Source: Planctomycetota bacterium (lineage in GTDB: Bacteria; Planctomycetota; JAJSAM01; JAJVHW01). From it: 64,000 nt of DNA. Shown piece by piece: positions 24,396 to 33,279 of this stretch. Position numbers and translations under genes: made by a program. The stretch spans positions 1 through 64,000 of the forward strand of contig JAJRPF010000029.1 in assembly GCA_024280885.1 (NCBI GenBank), given 5' to 3'. The stretch's first letter is position 1. Each line of letters starts with the position of its first letter. The notes under the pieces are model-generated. The model did not search any database. It was not told the origin of the DNA and saw only the letters and a program-made list of their open reading frames with translations.

Positions 24396-25669
24396 GCCGT
24401 GCGCTCGCTTCATTGCTCGATCTCACCGCGCAGGAAGTGCGCGGTCTCGCGTGGTCCACCCGCGCGGGTGTCCCACCGGATCGCCCACTCGAAGGGCGGG
24501 TGGTGGCGGTGTTGCCGTTCGCGCGACCCGCGCTTCCGGCAGCGGCATGGCTCGCCGTGGCGCAACGACTTGGTGCCGGGGTGATCCGCCTGGCGGATGT
24601 CTCTGACATCGTCGGCGCCGACGACGAGTTCGCCGTGTGCGCTGCTGCGGCTCGCTGGGCCGATGTGTTGGTCACCAGCCACGCGCTCCAGGGCTTCGCG
24701 CGGGCGGCTGCGGTGGATTGCGGCGTTCCCGTCGTGAATGCAGGTGAGGGCGACGGCGAGGATCCTGCGGCCGGACTCTCGCTCATCGCGGCCGCCGAGG
24801 ACGCGCATGCGGCCGATCCGTCGGCGGTCGGGCGGCGGCTGCACGTCGCGGTCTGCGGTGATCTGCGCGAGAGTCGCAGTGCGCGGGCACTCCTCTCCGG
24901 TCTCGCCGCGTTCGAGGCGACCGTTCTGCTGGTTCCCGCCCGCGGCCGCGATTTGCCCGAAGATGCGCTGCAACGTCTGGCCCGCAGGACCGGGCGGAGA
25001 CCACTGCGCTTCGAGGCGCGCTCGATGAGTTCGTTGCTTGACATGGTCGATACGGTGCTCCTCTCTCCAGAATCGGCACCTCAGTTACCACTCTTCAAGG
25101 AAGTCGGTGTTCCTCCGGGCGATGCGGAGCGCCGCGCACGTCGCGAGATCGAGGACACGGACGTGCTCTTCGTCGCTGCTGGCGGCGACGTTCCCGATCG
25201 CCTCGTGGTCGCTCCGTTTCGGGGTCGCGGACGCGCGGTGCCCGAGGGCCGCGAGCAGCGCACCACAGCCGCTGCATTGGCAGCGTTGCTGCGCCACGCC
25301 GTGACGGGTTCGGCCCCGGGCAGCGACCCTGCGCACCGCGGCGCCGTGCTGCGCTATCGCAGCGCCCTAGGGGTCCGCTGCCAGTCGGGCGGCTGCGTCA
25401 GTTCGCGGCGTTCGAGCCACGTGTCACCCGACTTTCTGCTGCTCTCGCGCGCCCCCGCGCTTCTGGAATGCCTCTACTGTGGCGCGCGCACGCACGCCGC
25501 GTTGGTCGCGAGCAGCGAGGCCGGGCGATATCACGAGCTCGGTTCGGCGGACAGCGAGCGCATCCTGGACCAGAACCTGGTGCTCTTTCGGACGCACATC
25601 GAGGCTGAGGCCGCCGGTTTCGAGCCCAGCCGGCGGGCCGGGGCGGTGGGCGATACCGAGCGCCTCTGA
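24392..25669 (+). CDS. Aspartate carbamoyltransferase-like pseudoenzyme fused to a PyrI-type zinc domain
   Basis: The 425-residue product follows the ATCase/OTCase order: LASLLDLTAQEVRGL (N-terminal helix), RPLEGRVVAVLPFARPALPAA where the carbamoyl-phosphate loop STRTR should be, PVVNAGEGDGEDPAAGL in place of PVINAGDG..HPTQ, then HVAVCGDLRESRSARALL, matching GDL..SR. The STRTR residues and the HPTQ His and Gln are lost, so catalysis is unlikely. The C-terminus has C330-x4-C335 and C360-x2-C363 in a context (HVSPDFLLLSRAPALLECLYC) resembling the zinc domain of the PyrI regulatory chain. PyrB-PyrI fusions are known, for example in Thermotoga. Translational coupling to coaX suggests a linked role in CoA or pyrimidine control (inference). 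Confidence 0.72.
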   Translation: MSRALASLLDLTAQEVRGLAWSTRAGVPPDRPLEGRVVAVLPFARPALPAAAWLAVAQRLGAGVIRLADVSDIVGADDEFAVCAAAARWADVLVTSHALQGFARAAAVDCGVPVVNAGEGDGEDPAAGLSLIAAAEDAHAADPSAVGRRLHVAVCGDLRESRSARALLSGLAAFEATVLLVPARGRDLPEDALQRLARRTGRRPLRFEARSMSSLLDMVDTVLLSPESAPQLPLFKEVGVPPGDAERRARREIEDTDVLFVAAGGDVPDRLVVAPFRGRGRAVPEGREQRTTAAALAALLRHAVTGSAPGSDPAHRGAVLRYRSALGVRCQSGGCVSSRRSSHVSPDFLLLSRAPALLECLYCGARTHAALVASSEAGRYHELGSADSERILDQNLVLFRTHIEAEAAGFEPSRRAGAVGDTERL

Positions 25670-26199
25670 GTCGGTGTGCCGCGGCGGTTATCGCTTTCGT
25701 GCTGCTGAGGCCAGTCGTGATCAGTGCGTGGCGTGCGGAAGCGCACGAGGGAGATGCGTGCGGCTCCGCTCGCGGGGCTCGCAGGCGGCGTAGCCGACGC
25801 CCGGGCACTCTTTCGCGGCGTCGGCACGCAGGTTGCGAGAAATGAACGTCGCAGTGGGCAAGAGCCAGGCTCACTGCGGTCACAGAAACCTGTAGACTGG
25901 TCCGTTGGGCAGTCGTAACATCGCCGCCGAGTCGGCTTGCGTGTGGGCACACGCAGGCTCGGGGTGCGTCCACAAGGCGTATTCCCGTTCACGGTTCACT
26001 GTTCATGGCTTCATGGCCGATTGAGCGGATCGCCGGATTTGTTATGTGGTGCCCGGTTGAAGCGACGCGCCGTTGCTGTGTGAGTCGCCTTCTCCCGGTC
26101 CCCGTCGTGGCATTCGTTGATCTCAGATCGGCCAGAGTTCGGCCCGGGTGAAGCCCGGATCGAACAGATGGATCAAGGCCCAGAGTTAGGAGTCCGCCC
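25670..26199. other. 530-nt spacer upstream of a secreted protein gene
   Basis: No credible gene is seen. TAGACT (25893-25898) is a possible -10 with a weak CTCACT 17 nt before it. A perfect hairpin TGCGTGTG/CACACGCA lies at 25938-25955, and CCGGG-TGAAG-CCCGG at 26144-26158 is close to the next start. No known riboswitch consensus was recognised. The length hints at a long 5' leader for the next gene. Confidence 0.4.
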
Positions 26200-28206
26200 A
26201 TGCGATCGTCTTCGTATCGCCTCGTTGCAGGAGTCGCCATCGCGGCCATGGTCGTCGGGGCGCTAGCCCCGGACGCACAGGCGAAGCGTAAGCGTCGCTT
26301 CGACCCGAAGTTGGGCCGCAAGCCGCTCGTGATGACGTCGTTCGTCCAGAACGGTCGCACCGATGTGCGTCGCAACGAGCGTCTGGTGTTCAAGTTCTCG
26401 GCGACTCTGCGCAAGGGCAGCGTGAGTCATCGGTCGGTCCGTATCGCCGCGTCGACTTCGACGGGCTTCCGCGACGCTACCGGTGCGGTGAAGGCGCGCG
26501 GCACGAAGGTGATCTTCGACCCGACGCGCACGCAGAAGAACTTCGAGGACTCGAAGAAGAAGAACACGCTCGTGACCGAGAAGGACAACCCCACCGGGTT
26601 CGGATCCTTCCAGGAGTTCACGGTCTTTCTCCCCTCTCCGCCTGAGCTCGAGGTCCTCAAGAACCTCCGCCGCGATCCCATCCTGCAGTCCTTCACTGGC
26701 AACTTCCGCACGAACAGCACGTACGACGATCCCGTCGAAGGGCAACCGTCGTTCATCGGCAACTTCGGCACGGGCAAGCTCGGCTTCAACCCGCCTGTCG
26801 GTGGCGCAACGGGCCTCGTCGACGAGGACGCGACGATCATCTTCGAGTTCAGCGAGCCGATCGATATCGACACGCTCGACCCGTCGTCGAGCGTGATCGT
26901 CGAGCGCATCGCGATCGGCGAGCAGGTGCCGGGCGTGATCAAGGTCGATCCGAACGAGCCCAGCGGTCGCCGGTTCCTCTTTGTCCCGTCACTTGGGTTC
27001 GGTTCCGATGAGGCCAATCAGGCCGGGTGGGACATCCAGGTCACGCTCTCTCGCGAAGTCGCCGACCTGGCAGGCAACCCGCTGAAGCGGCCGAAGGTGT
27101 TCCCGGTCTTCCGCACGCGGTACGTGCCCGGTAAGCCCTCTTCCTCGATCCTTTCCGAGGGTTTCGACGGACAGAGCAAGATGGACCCGATCTCCGTCGT
27201 CGAGGGCGGCGAGTGGAATACGCTCGAGGTCGGTTTCCTGCTCGGTGGCTTCCCGACGACGTTCCCGAACGTCGATGTCCAATACACGCAAGCCAGCACG
27301 GGCCTCACGAGCCTCGTGCGCACTCGCGTCGTCGAGCCGCTCGTGGCCGAGAGCGTGCCGTCCACCGGTGGCGGTGGATGCGCGGCGGTCCCGATGGGGT
27401 CGCGCGTGCAGATGCTCTACGTGCCGGCTGATGTCGGCGATCCCGCCGCAATCGTCGGTGTCGGCTGGGGCCCGTCGTCCAACGCGCTCTTCGCCGCGAC
27501 GCACCCGAGTATTACGATCCGCCTGGGCCACACATCGGTTCAGTCGCTCGGCACCGACTGGGAAGCGAACGTCAATCTCGGCACAGCGCAACTCCTCTAC
27601 GACGGCGAGTACTCGATCCCTCAGGCGCTGAACATCAATCCTCCAGGCCTCGATACGGGCTACTGGGACTGGCCCACGTTCAAGTCGCCGTTCGAGTACA
27701 ACGGCATCAATAACGTGGTCTTCGACGCCAAGGCCGAGGGTGGCAACAACTGCCAGATCCTGCGCGTAGCGTTCATCCCGGCTGGTGTCTCGTTCCCCAC
27801 TCGGCGCGCCGTCTCGCGCAATGCTGAGTCGGGTACGGCCTCGTTCGCAACCGATGCCGTGATCTATGACATCCGGTTCCGGAAGCGCCGCCGCACGACC
27901 CGTGCGACATCCCTCTACTACGAACTTGCTGCTGACAACCCGCTCTTCGCGACACCGATCGTGTCGCCGAGTGGTCAGTCCGGCGGTGTTCAGGTCGTCC
28001 TCGAACTCGATGGCGCGCAGGGCAAGCCCGATCCGTTCAACCCGGGCGGTTTCATCCCCGACGCCAGCACTGCGACTGGCTGGGTCACCGATCCGTCGCT
28101 GGTCGACGGCAATCGCTTCGTTCGGTTCCGCGTCTCGATGATCTCGAACCTATCGACGAACCAGTCCGCGCGAATCTCGAGCGTGCAGGTTCCCTACCAA
28201 TTCTGA
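26200..28206 (+). CDS. Secreted SbsA/Big-type Ig-like domain protein
   Basis: The 668-residue protein has a Sec signal peptide (cut after AQA at ~28) followed by a basic KRKRRFDPK stretch. At least two bacterial Ig-like (SbsA-type) modules can be read: ~45-110 (NERLVFKFSATLRKGSVSHRSVRI) and ~210-310 (DEDATIIFEFSEPIDIDTLDPSSSVIV, VADLAGNPL). The C-terminal half is beta-rich with no recognised domain, ending in RFRVSMISNLSTNQSARISSVQVPYQF. There is no lipobox, LPXTG or PEP-CTERM sorting signal. It is related in architecture and C-terminal style to the next gene, and both are likely cell-surface or matrix proteins. Its stop lies in a four-copy tandem repeat. Confidence 0.8.
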   Translation: MRSSSYRLVAGVAIAAMVVGALAPDAQAKRKRRFDPKLGRKPLVMTSFVQNGRTDVRRNERLVFKFSATLRKGSVSHRSVRIAASTSTGFRDATGAVKARGTKVIFDPTRTQKNFEDSKKKNTLVTEKDNPTGFGSFQEFTVFLPSPPELEVLKNLRRDPILQSFTGNFRTNSTYDDPVEGQPSFIGNFGTGKLGFNPPVGGATGLVDEDATIIFEFSEPIDIDTLDPSSSVIVERIAIGEQVPGVIKVDPNEPSGRRFLFVPSLGFGSDEANQAGWDIQVTLSREVADLAGNPLKRPKVFPVFRTRYVPGKPSSSILSEGFDGQSKMDPISVVEGGEWNTLEVGFLLGGFPTTFPNVDVQYTQASTGLTSLVRTRVVEPLVAESVPSTGGGGCAAVPMGSRVQMLYVPADVGDPAAIVGVGWGPSSNALFAATHPSITIRLGHTSVQSLGTDWEANVNLGTAQLLYDGEYSIPQALNINPPGLDTGYWDWPTFKSPFEYNGINNVVFDAKAEGGNNCQILRVAFIPAGVSFPTRRAVSRNAESGTASFATDAVIYDIRFRKRRRTTRATSLYYELAADNPLFATPIVSPSGQSGGVQVVLELDGAQGKPDPFNPGGFIPDASTATGWVTDPSLVDGNRFVRFRVSMISNLSTNQSARISSVQVPYQF

Positions 28207-28262
28207 TACATACAGCCCTGATACAGACAGCCCTGATACACGCAGCCCTGATACACGCAGCC
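28203..28262. repeat. 15-nt tandem repeat x4 starting at a stop codon
   Basis: Four copies of CTGATACA(t/g/c)(A/G)CAGCC, 15 nt each, run from 28203 to 28262. The TGA of the upstream gene is in the first copy. Because the period is five codons, each copy supplies another in-frame TGA, giving four successive stops. Confidence 0.9.
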
Positions 28263-28311
28263 CAACGACGGGACATCCCGGTAGCTGGGCAGCCCAACCA
28301 CTTACATTTTT
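28257..28311 (+). terminator. branched hairpin terminator after the first SbsA-type gene
   Basis: GCAGCCCA (28257-28264) pairs with TGGGCAGC (28286-28293) with one mismatch, enclosing a second small stem CGGGA/TCCCG. TTTTT follows at 28307-28311. The last tandem repeat copy contributes the left arm. Confidence 0.5.
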
Positions 28312-28667
28312 GACTGACTGAGAGACAGCCGCTGGTGGCGTCGCCTGCCGTCCGGATCAATTCCGGCATTGCGATCGATCGTCGCCAACGACTCCTGACA
28401 CCCTGATCCCAGCGGCCTCGATATGGAGGCTGGTTTCTTGGTGTTGGGCGGGCCTCGGAGGCTCGGTCGAACGATACGGCGAGGGGCCGCCTGAAGAGCA
28501 GGCGACCCCGACTGGAAGACATAGTGAACGTTCCCGGTACGCGGCCCGAGGTGGGACGCTGACCGAGCGTGAAGAGATGGCGCGATCATCGCAGCTCGAA
28601 GTGCGAGCAAAGGGGGGTGGCCGGAACGGCCGCCTGCGCCATGTTTTCTCGCAGCACTGGAGGTCTC
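28312..28667. other. 356-nt spacer, no gene seen
   Basis: Nothing coding is supported on either strand. It presumably carries the promoter and leader of the giant surface-protein gene; GGAGG at 28659-28663 is that gene's ribosome-binding site. Confidence 0.4.
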
Positions 28668-31600
28668 ATGCAGAGTTCGGAGAAGCAGCGGATCCAGCGC
28701 CTCGGCAGCGCGTTGCTCTATAGCGGCGCCCTGGTCACAGGAATGGCGTTCGGGACGTTTTCACTCGTCAGCCCCTCGGCCCCGGTTGACGCGGGCGAGC
28801 GCAACTACGTAAAGAGCGCGTCTCACGACGCGATCGCTGGCGTGCGGCTCGACGAAGAGATCACGATCCGGTTCAACTCGGAGGTCCTGCGCAATAGCGT
28901 CGGTCCCGACACGATCCTGATCCGCACCGGCACCGGCAACACGGAGCAGGCGCGCGGGAATTTCATCACCGGCAAGTTCATGTACGACAAGTCGACGCAG
29001 CGGCGCGTTGTCGTCAGGCCGGAGGCGATCCGCGAGTATTTCCAGCTGATCAAGGGCTTCTCGCGCAGCGACGCGCAACGGAAGACTGATCGCCTGCTCA
29101 AGAACATCGAGCGCTCCGGGCGGTTCCGTCGCCTCGACAAGATCGACAAGGCACTCGTGCGCTTCTTCGGTCCGTCGTACGGAGCAGGCACGCGCCTCGA
29201 CAGGGATGGCGAGAACGATGCCGTGACCGGCGTCTATCCGCCGCAGCTGCTCGAGGGCGACTCGCTCCAGCCGTATCGCGATCGGATTGCCGGCGACGAC
29301 GCGCTCTACGAGGACTACCTGGTCAACGGCAACATCGATGCCTTCGCCGAGTTGCAGTCCAACAGCGAGTACGAGCGCTTCTTCCACGAAGTCGATCCCG
29401 CAACGGGAGTCCCGAACCCCGACTCCGTCCTCCGCGAGCGCGAGTACCGTCGCGTCCTGATCAACCGTCGCAATGAGAAGCGCGTGATTTTCGTGCCGGA
29501 AATCCCGATCCGTTCCGATCTGGCGGACAGCGGTTTCGTCGCGGCGCAGGCGTATTCGATCATCATCCCGGCCTCGCAGCCGGGTGTCTTCAACACCGTC
29601 CTCACGAAGAACGGCCGGCGCCCGCTGCTGCAGCGCGATGGACGCGATTTCAGCACGCTCTTCACGACGGTCGCTGGCTCCTCGACGTCCAACCTTCTCT
29701 ATCTCGGTGGTGAGGCCCGTTCGGGCGTCGCTTCTCTGCAGAAGCCGCGTGTCGTGACCATGACGCCGCCGAACGGCGAGGCGTTCGTCGATGCGACGAC
29801 GGACTGGGAGGACCCGGACAACCAGTTCGAGATCCCGATCGCCGCGCGCAAGACGTTCACGGTGCGGCTGCGCTTCGCTCAGCCCATCGACCCGCGCACG
29901 GTCAGCCCGGATAACTTCACGATCACCAAGCGCAAGACCAAGCCCGGCACGGACGACGAACGCGACGTATTCGTCCCGGTCGCGGTCGGCACGTTCTTGA
30001 ACCAGACGCGCAAGGGCATCGTCGAGGTCGAAGTCACGCCCGCGACGAACCTCGATCCCGAGAGTCAGTACGAGGTCATCGCCTCCGGCAACATCCGCAC
30101 ACTCGGTTCGCTCTCCGACGGTTCGCCGTCGCGACTCGGGCAGGACTTCAAGGCCTCGTTCATCGTCGGCCCGGGCCCGATCCCGCTCAACCGCATCGAG
30201 GTGAACTTCACGGCCACCGAGCCGGTCAGCCCCGCGGACCCGACCAACCCGGATACCCTCGGCCAGCAGACGACTGCGTTGTGGGGCGCTCCTGCGCTCT
30301 TCGATCCCGAGGGGTCAGGAAAGCTGGTTGCCGCGTTCATGCCCTTCTTGGGCTACGGCGAGGGCGCACCTTCCGATCCGGTGAACCCCGACCCGGATGC
30401 ACCTCCGGTGACGGATCTCGTGCTCAACGCGGGCGAGTCGATCACGTGGGTGACCGAGGGGCTCGACCCTGGCGACACCCCGACGTTCGGCAAGCAGCTC
30501 GAGTACGAGTACCGCAGCGTGCAATTGAGTTTCGCCACGGGTAACGCGATGGGGCGGTTCCCGCTCGTCATTCGCTCGCAGCAAAGTATCGTTCTGACGA
30601 GTTCGTCGATCTTCGCCGACGGTCAGCCTGGTGCGACGGGCTTCTCCAACACGGATATCGTGGCCGGCGGCCCGACGGGCGGCCTGGGCGGTCTCTCCGG
30701 CGCGGGTGGCTTCCGCGGAGGCGACGGCGCGTTCGCTCCTCTCACCGATCTGAGTGGTGACGCGATCCTCGATGAATTCGGTCGCTTCCAATTCGATCCG
30801 GCGAAGTTCGACGGCGTCGATGGCTTCCCGACCGTGCTCCCCGGTGGTCAGTCCGATGGCGGCGCCGGTTCCGGCGGCTTCAGTGGTGACCAGGAAGGCA
30901 TGACAGCCACCGACCCGGGCACCGGGGCTCCGGTCCCCGAGGCGAGCCCGCTGCGCACGCGTGAAGCGGGCGGCGGCGGCGGCCACGCTCTGGCCGGCGG
31001 CGACGGCGCTGCGAACGGCGGCACCGGGAACACCCACCCGGGCGGCTATCTTGGTGGCCGTGGTGGGCCTGCGTTCGGCTCCGTAGATATGTCGGATCAG
31101 CCTCTGAACGCCAAGGGCGCACCGGTGCTCGTGGTCGGTGGCGCTGGCGGCGGCGGTGGCGGTGGCGAAGACGATGCGCCGGGCGGTCTGGTCGGCGACG
31201 GTAACGTCGGTCCCGAGGACTCGGGCGGCGGCGGTGGCGGCGGCGGCGGTGGCGGCATTCAGCTCGTCGCACGCGACGACATCAAACTCGACTCCAGCAT
31301 CCTGGACGCGTCCGGCGGTATTGGCGGACGCACGTTCGATGCGGCACTGGCCGACATCGGTGAGGGTGCTCCTGGTGGCTGCGGCGCAGGCGGCACCATC
31401 TGGCTGCAGTGCTTCGGCGACATCCTGATCCAGAACGGATCGACCGTTGACGCCTCCGGTGGTGTCGGTAACCCGACGAATAACATCGGTTCGACGAACC
31501 CTGATCCGCCCGACACGGGTGTTGTCACGGGTCTCGGTGGTGTGGGTGGCGATGGCTACACGCGCTTCGAGGACTCCGACGGTCAGGCCGTGGTGGTTGG

Positions 31601-32051
31601 CTCGCAAATCCTTGGCGTTCGCCAGGACGCGACGTTCCGCCCTGTGTTCGGCCCCGAAGGCGTGGTCGGCGACTACCTGGCGCACGCGGGTTCTCCGATG
31701 GTCGTGGACACGAGCGAGGCGTACTCGCCTTGGTTCAACTCACAGCTCGATACCCCGAGCTACGTCGCGCTCTTCGACGATCCGCTCACCCCGGAACTCG
31801 AGGGTACCAAGATCGAGAAGTTCGGGCACTCGGTTGACATCTTGGTGCGCGCGGCGCCTGGAGATCCTGACAACGCCGGAAGTCCGCTCATCGAGCTGGC
31901 GACGGCGTGGACACCGCTTGCGGACGTCTCGTCGATCTCCGATCGTCGTTTCCTCCAGTTCCGAGTCGAGTTCGTGATGAAGCTCTCGTACACGTTCGAC
32001 CAGCCGCGTCCGTTCGTGGAGCGGATCGCGATCGCGATCGAACTCCAGTAG
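28668..32051 (+). CDS. Giant secreted SbsA/Ig-like protein with glycine-rich repeat region
   Basis: The 1127-residue protein has an N-terminal hydrophobic signal segment (~14-40, SALLYSGALVTGMAFGTFSL). An Ig-like module follows (~48-110: LDEEITIRFNSEVLRNSVGPDTILI), then a long mixed region (~110-300), a second SbsA-type module (~395-500: FTVRLRFAQPIDPRTVSPDNFTI), and a glycine-rich stretch (~660-960, GGAGGGGGGGE, SGGGGGGGGGGG) interleaved with ILDASGGIGGRTFDA/TVDASGGVGNP motifs reminiscent of beta-helical exoproteins. The end (FLQFRVEFVMKLSYTFDQPRPFVERIAIAIEL) parallels the preceding gene. Start ATG 28668 follows GGAGG at 4 nt. It is a likely surface-layer, matrix or adhesion protein; the exact role is unknown. 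Confidence 0.8.
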   Translation: MQSSEKQRIQRLGSALLYSGALVTGMAFGTFSLVSPSAPVDAGERNYVKSASHDAIAGVRLDEEITIRFNSEVLRNSVGPDTILIRTGTGNTEQARGNFITGKFMYDKSTQRRVVVRPEAIREYFQLIKGFSRSDAQRKTDRLLKNIERSGRFRRLDKIDKALVRFFGPSYGAGTRLDRDGENDAVTGVYPPQLLEGDSLQPYRDRIAGDDALYEDYLVNGNIDAFAELQSNSEYERFFHEVDPATGVPNPDSVLREREYRRVLINRRNEKRVIFVPEIPIRSDLADSGFVAAQAYSIIIPASQPGVFNTVLTKNGRRPLLQRDGRDFSTLFTTVAGSSTSNLLYLGGEARSGVASLQKPRVVTMTPPNGEAFVDATTDWEDPDNQFEIPIAARKTFTVRLRFAQPIDPRTVSPDNFTITKRKTKPGTDDERDVFVPVAVGTFLNQTRKGIVEVEVTPATNLDPESQYEVIASGNIRTLGSLSDGSPSRLGQDFKASFIVGPGPIPLNRIEVNFTATEPVSPADPTNPDTLGQQTTALWGAPALFDPEGSGKLVAAFMPFLGYGEGAPSDPVNPDPDAPPVTDLVLNAGESITWVTEGLDPGDTPTFGKQLEYEYRSVQLSFATGNAMGRFPLVIRSQQSIVLTSSSIFADGQPGATGFSNTDIVAGGPTGGLGGLSGAGGFRGGDGAFAPLTDLSGDAILDEFGRFQFDPAKFDGVDGFPTVLPGGQSDGGAGSGGFSGDQEGMTATDPGTGAPVPEASPLRTREAGGGGGHALAGGDGAANGGTGNTHPGGYLGGRGGPAFGSVDMSDQPLNAKGAPVLVVGGAGGGGGGGEDDAPGGLVGDGNVGPEDSGGGGGGGGGGGIQLVARDDIKLDSSILDASGGIGGRTFDAALADIGEGAPGGCGAGGTIWLQCFGDILIQNGSTVDASGGVGNPTNNIGSTNPDPPDTGVVTGLGGVGGDGYTRFEDSDGQAVVVGSQILGVRQDATFRPVFGPEGVVGDYLAHAGSPMVVDTSEAYSPWFNSQLDTPSYVALFDDPLTPELEGTKIEKFGHSVDILVRAAPGDPDNAGSPLIELATAWTPLADVSSISDRRFLQFRVEFVMKLSYTFDQPRPFVERIAIAIELQ

Positions 32052-32070
32052 GGCTTTGCCCAGTAAGGCC
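32046..32070. repeat. imperfect 15-nt duplication across a stop codon
   Basis: CCAGTAGGGC (32046-32055) and CCAGTAAGGC (32061-32070) lie 15 nt apart. The first contains the TAG stop of the giant surface-protein gene and the second provides an in-frame TAA. Confidence 0.6.
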
Positions 32071-32111
32071 GCGCAACGTCGTCGAGACGGCGTCACGTAG
32101 CTGACCGAAAT

Positions 32112-32141
32112 GGGCGTTCTCTTTCGAGGGGACGCCCTTTT
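32112..32141 (+). terminator. rho-independent terminator after the giant surface protein
   Basis: GGGCGT (32112-32117) pairs with ACGCCC (32132-32137). The inner TCTC/GAGGGG bases extend the stem with wobbles. TTTT follows at 32138-32141. It separates the surface-protein gene from the radical SAM cluster. Confidence 0.75.
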
Positions 32142-32238
32142 CGATTCCGACCTCTCATCGGGCCGAACGGCGTCGAATTCGGTGTGGCAGCCGAGCGAGA
32201 GGGGCGGACGCCGCGGCGCGTTCCGTAGAATGGCTAGG

Positions 32239-33279
32239 ATGGCATCGCGCTTGCGAAGAGCGGTGTACGTACCCGAGGAGACAGAGAGCGTGCGACGTGT
32301 GCCCGGAACAGTGGAGCGGCGGATGGCGAGTTGGATCGCCTCGTTCGGTGCTCGCTACTACCTCGGGAAACCCGACGTTCGTGAACTCCTTGAGGTGAAG
32401 TTCCCGACCGTGGATTCCGTGGGCCACGCGCTCCGCAATGAGTGGGCGTTCCGGTCTCGGAGCCGCCGTTCGCATCTCCTCACGAGTGTCAATCTCGAGT
32501 TGACGAATCACTGCAACCTGAGTTGCACGATTTGCCCGGTCAACACCACGATGCGTCGCGCGAAGGGTTTCATGGATCCGGCGCTCTTCCGGCGCGTGAT
32601 CGACGAGAACCCACAACTCGATTTCGTCCTGGCGTTTCAGTGGGGCGAGCCGCTCCTGCACCCGAATTTCTTCGAGCTCGTCCGCTACGCGTCCGACCGC
32701 GGCGTCCGGACGATGATCACTTCGAACGGTACGCACCTCTCCGAGGAGAAGCGTCGCGAGCTCCTGGCGTGCGGCCTCGATCGGATCACCTTCTCGGTTG
32801 ACGGAGACCGCGACACGCATCGAGCGATCCGTAACTACGATCTCGATGTGCTGCGGGCTGACATCCAGGCACTTGTCGTCGAGCGTGACGCCGCGGGCTC
32901 CTCGCTCCGGGTCGACATCTCGATGGTTGTCGATGAAGCGACCGAAGGTGCTCTTGATGGGTACTTCGTCGAATGGCGCGGCATCGCGGATCGCGTGCAG
33001 GCGATCCCGCGCATGATGGCGGAGACGCGGACCACACCGTGCCGCGAGCTGTGGCGCGGCGCTCTCATCGTTCTGTGGGACGGTCGCGTCACGACGTGCT
33101 GCGTCGATAGCGAGGGGCTGTTGACGCTCGGTAACGCGCACGAAGAGAGCTTGATCGACGTCTTCAACGGCGAACGGATGCAGGCACTCCGGCACGCCCA
33201 TGCGACGCGAGGGTTTCCCGATCTCTGCGCGACCTGTGGCGAGTACGAACACCCGAGCGTCTCGAAGAGGTTCCGATGA
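32239..33279 (+). CDS. Radical SAM protein with SPASM-like C-terminus (1 of 3)
   Basis: The 346-residue protein has the radical SAM cluster motif CNLSCTIC (C92, C96, C99 from this start), a GEP-type motif (WGEPLLHPNF), SNGTHL and SVDGDRDTH, the usual barrel landmarks. C-terminal cysteines (CRELW, CCVDS, LCATC) fit a SPASM-type auxiliary Fe-S domain, as in peptide- or sugar-modifying enzymes. The substrate is unknown. ATG 32239 lies 7 nt after TAGAAT; GTG 32290, with GAGGAG 9 nt before it, is an equally good start and would give 329 residues. The next radical SAM gene overlaps by ATGA, so the cluster is one operon. Confidence 0.88.
   Translation: MASRLRRAVYVPEETESVRRVPGTVERRMASWIASFGARYYLGKPDVRELLEVKFPTVDSVGHALRNEWAFRSRSRRSHLLTSVNLELTNHCNLSCTICPVNTTMRRAKGFMDPALFRRVIDENPQLDFVLAFQWGEPLLHPNFFELVRYASDRGVRTMITSNGTHLSEEKRRELLACGLDRITFSVDGDRDTHRAIRNYDLDVLRADIQALVVERDAAGSSLRVDISMVVDEATEGALDGYFVEWRGIADRVQAIPRMMAETRTTPCRELWRGALIVLWDGRVTTCCVDSEGLLTLGNAHEESLIDVFNGERMQALRHAHATRGFPDLCATCGEYEHPSVSKRFR

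Noticed and set aside
25670..26199. Possible riboswitch in the long leader of the secreted protein gene
   Set aside because: Only generic hairpins were found; no conserved aptamer core was recognised by eye.
28203..28262. Possible short CRISPR-like or iteron array
   Set aside because: Four directly abutting 15-nt units have no spacers and begin in a stop codon; there is no replication gene nearby.
32110..32238. Start of the first radical SAM gene at the beginning of the open frame (32110)
   Set aside because: That position lies inside a rho-independent terminator and the added residues have no family similarity.
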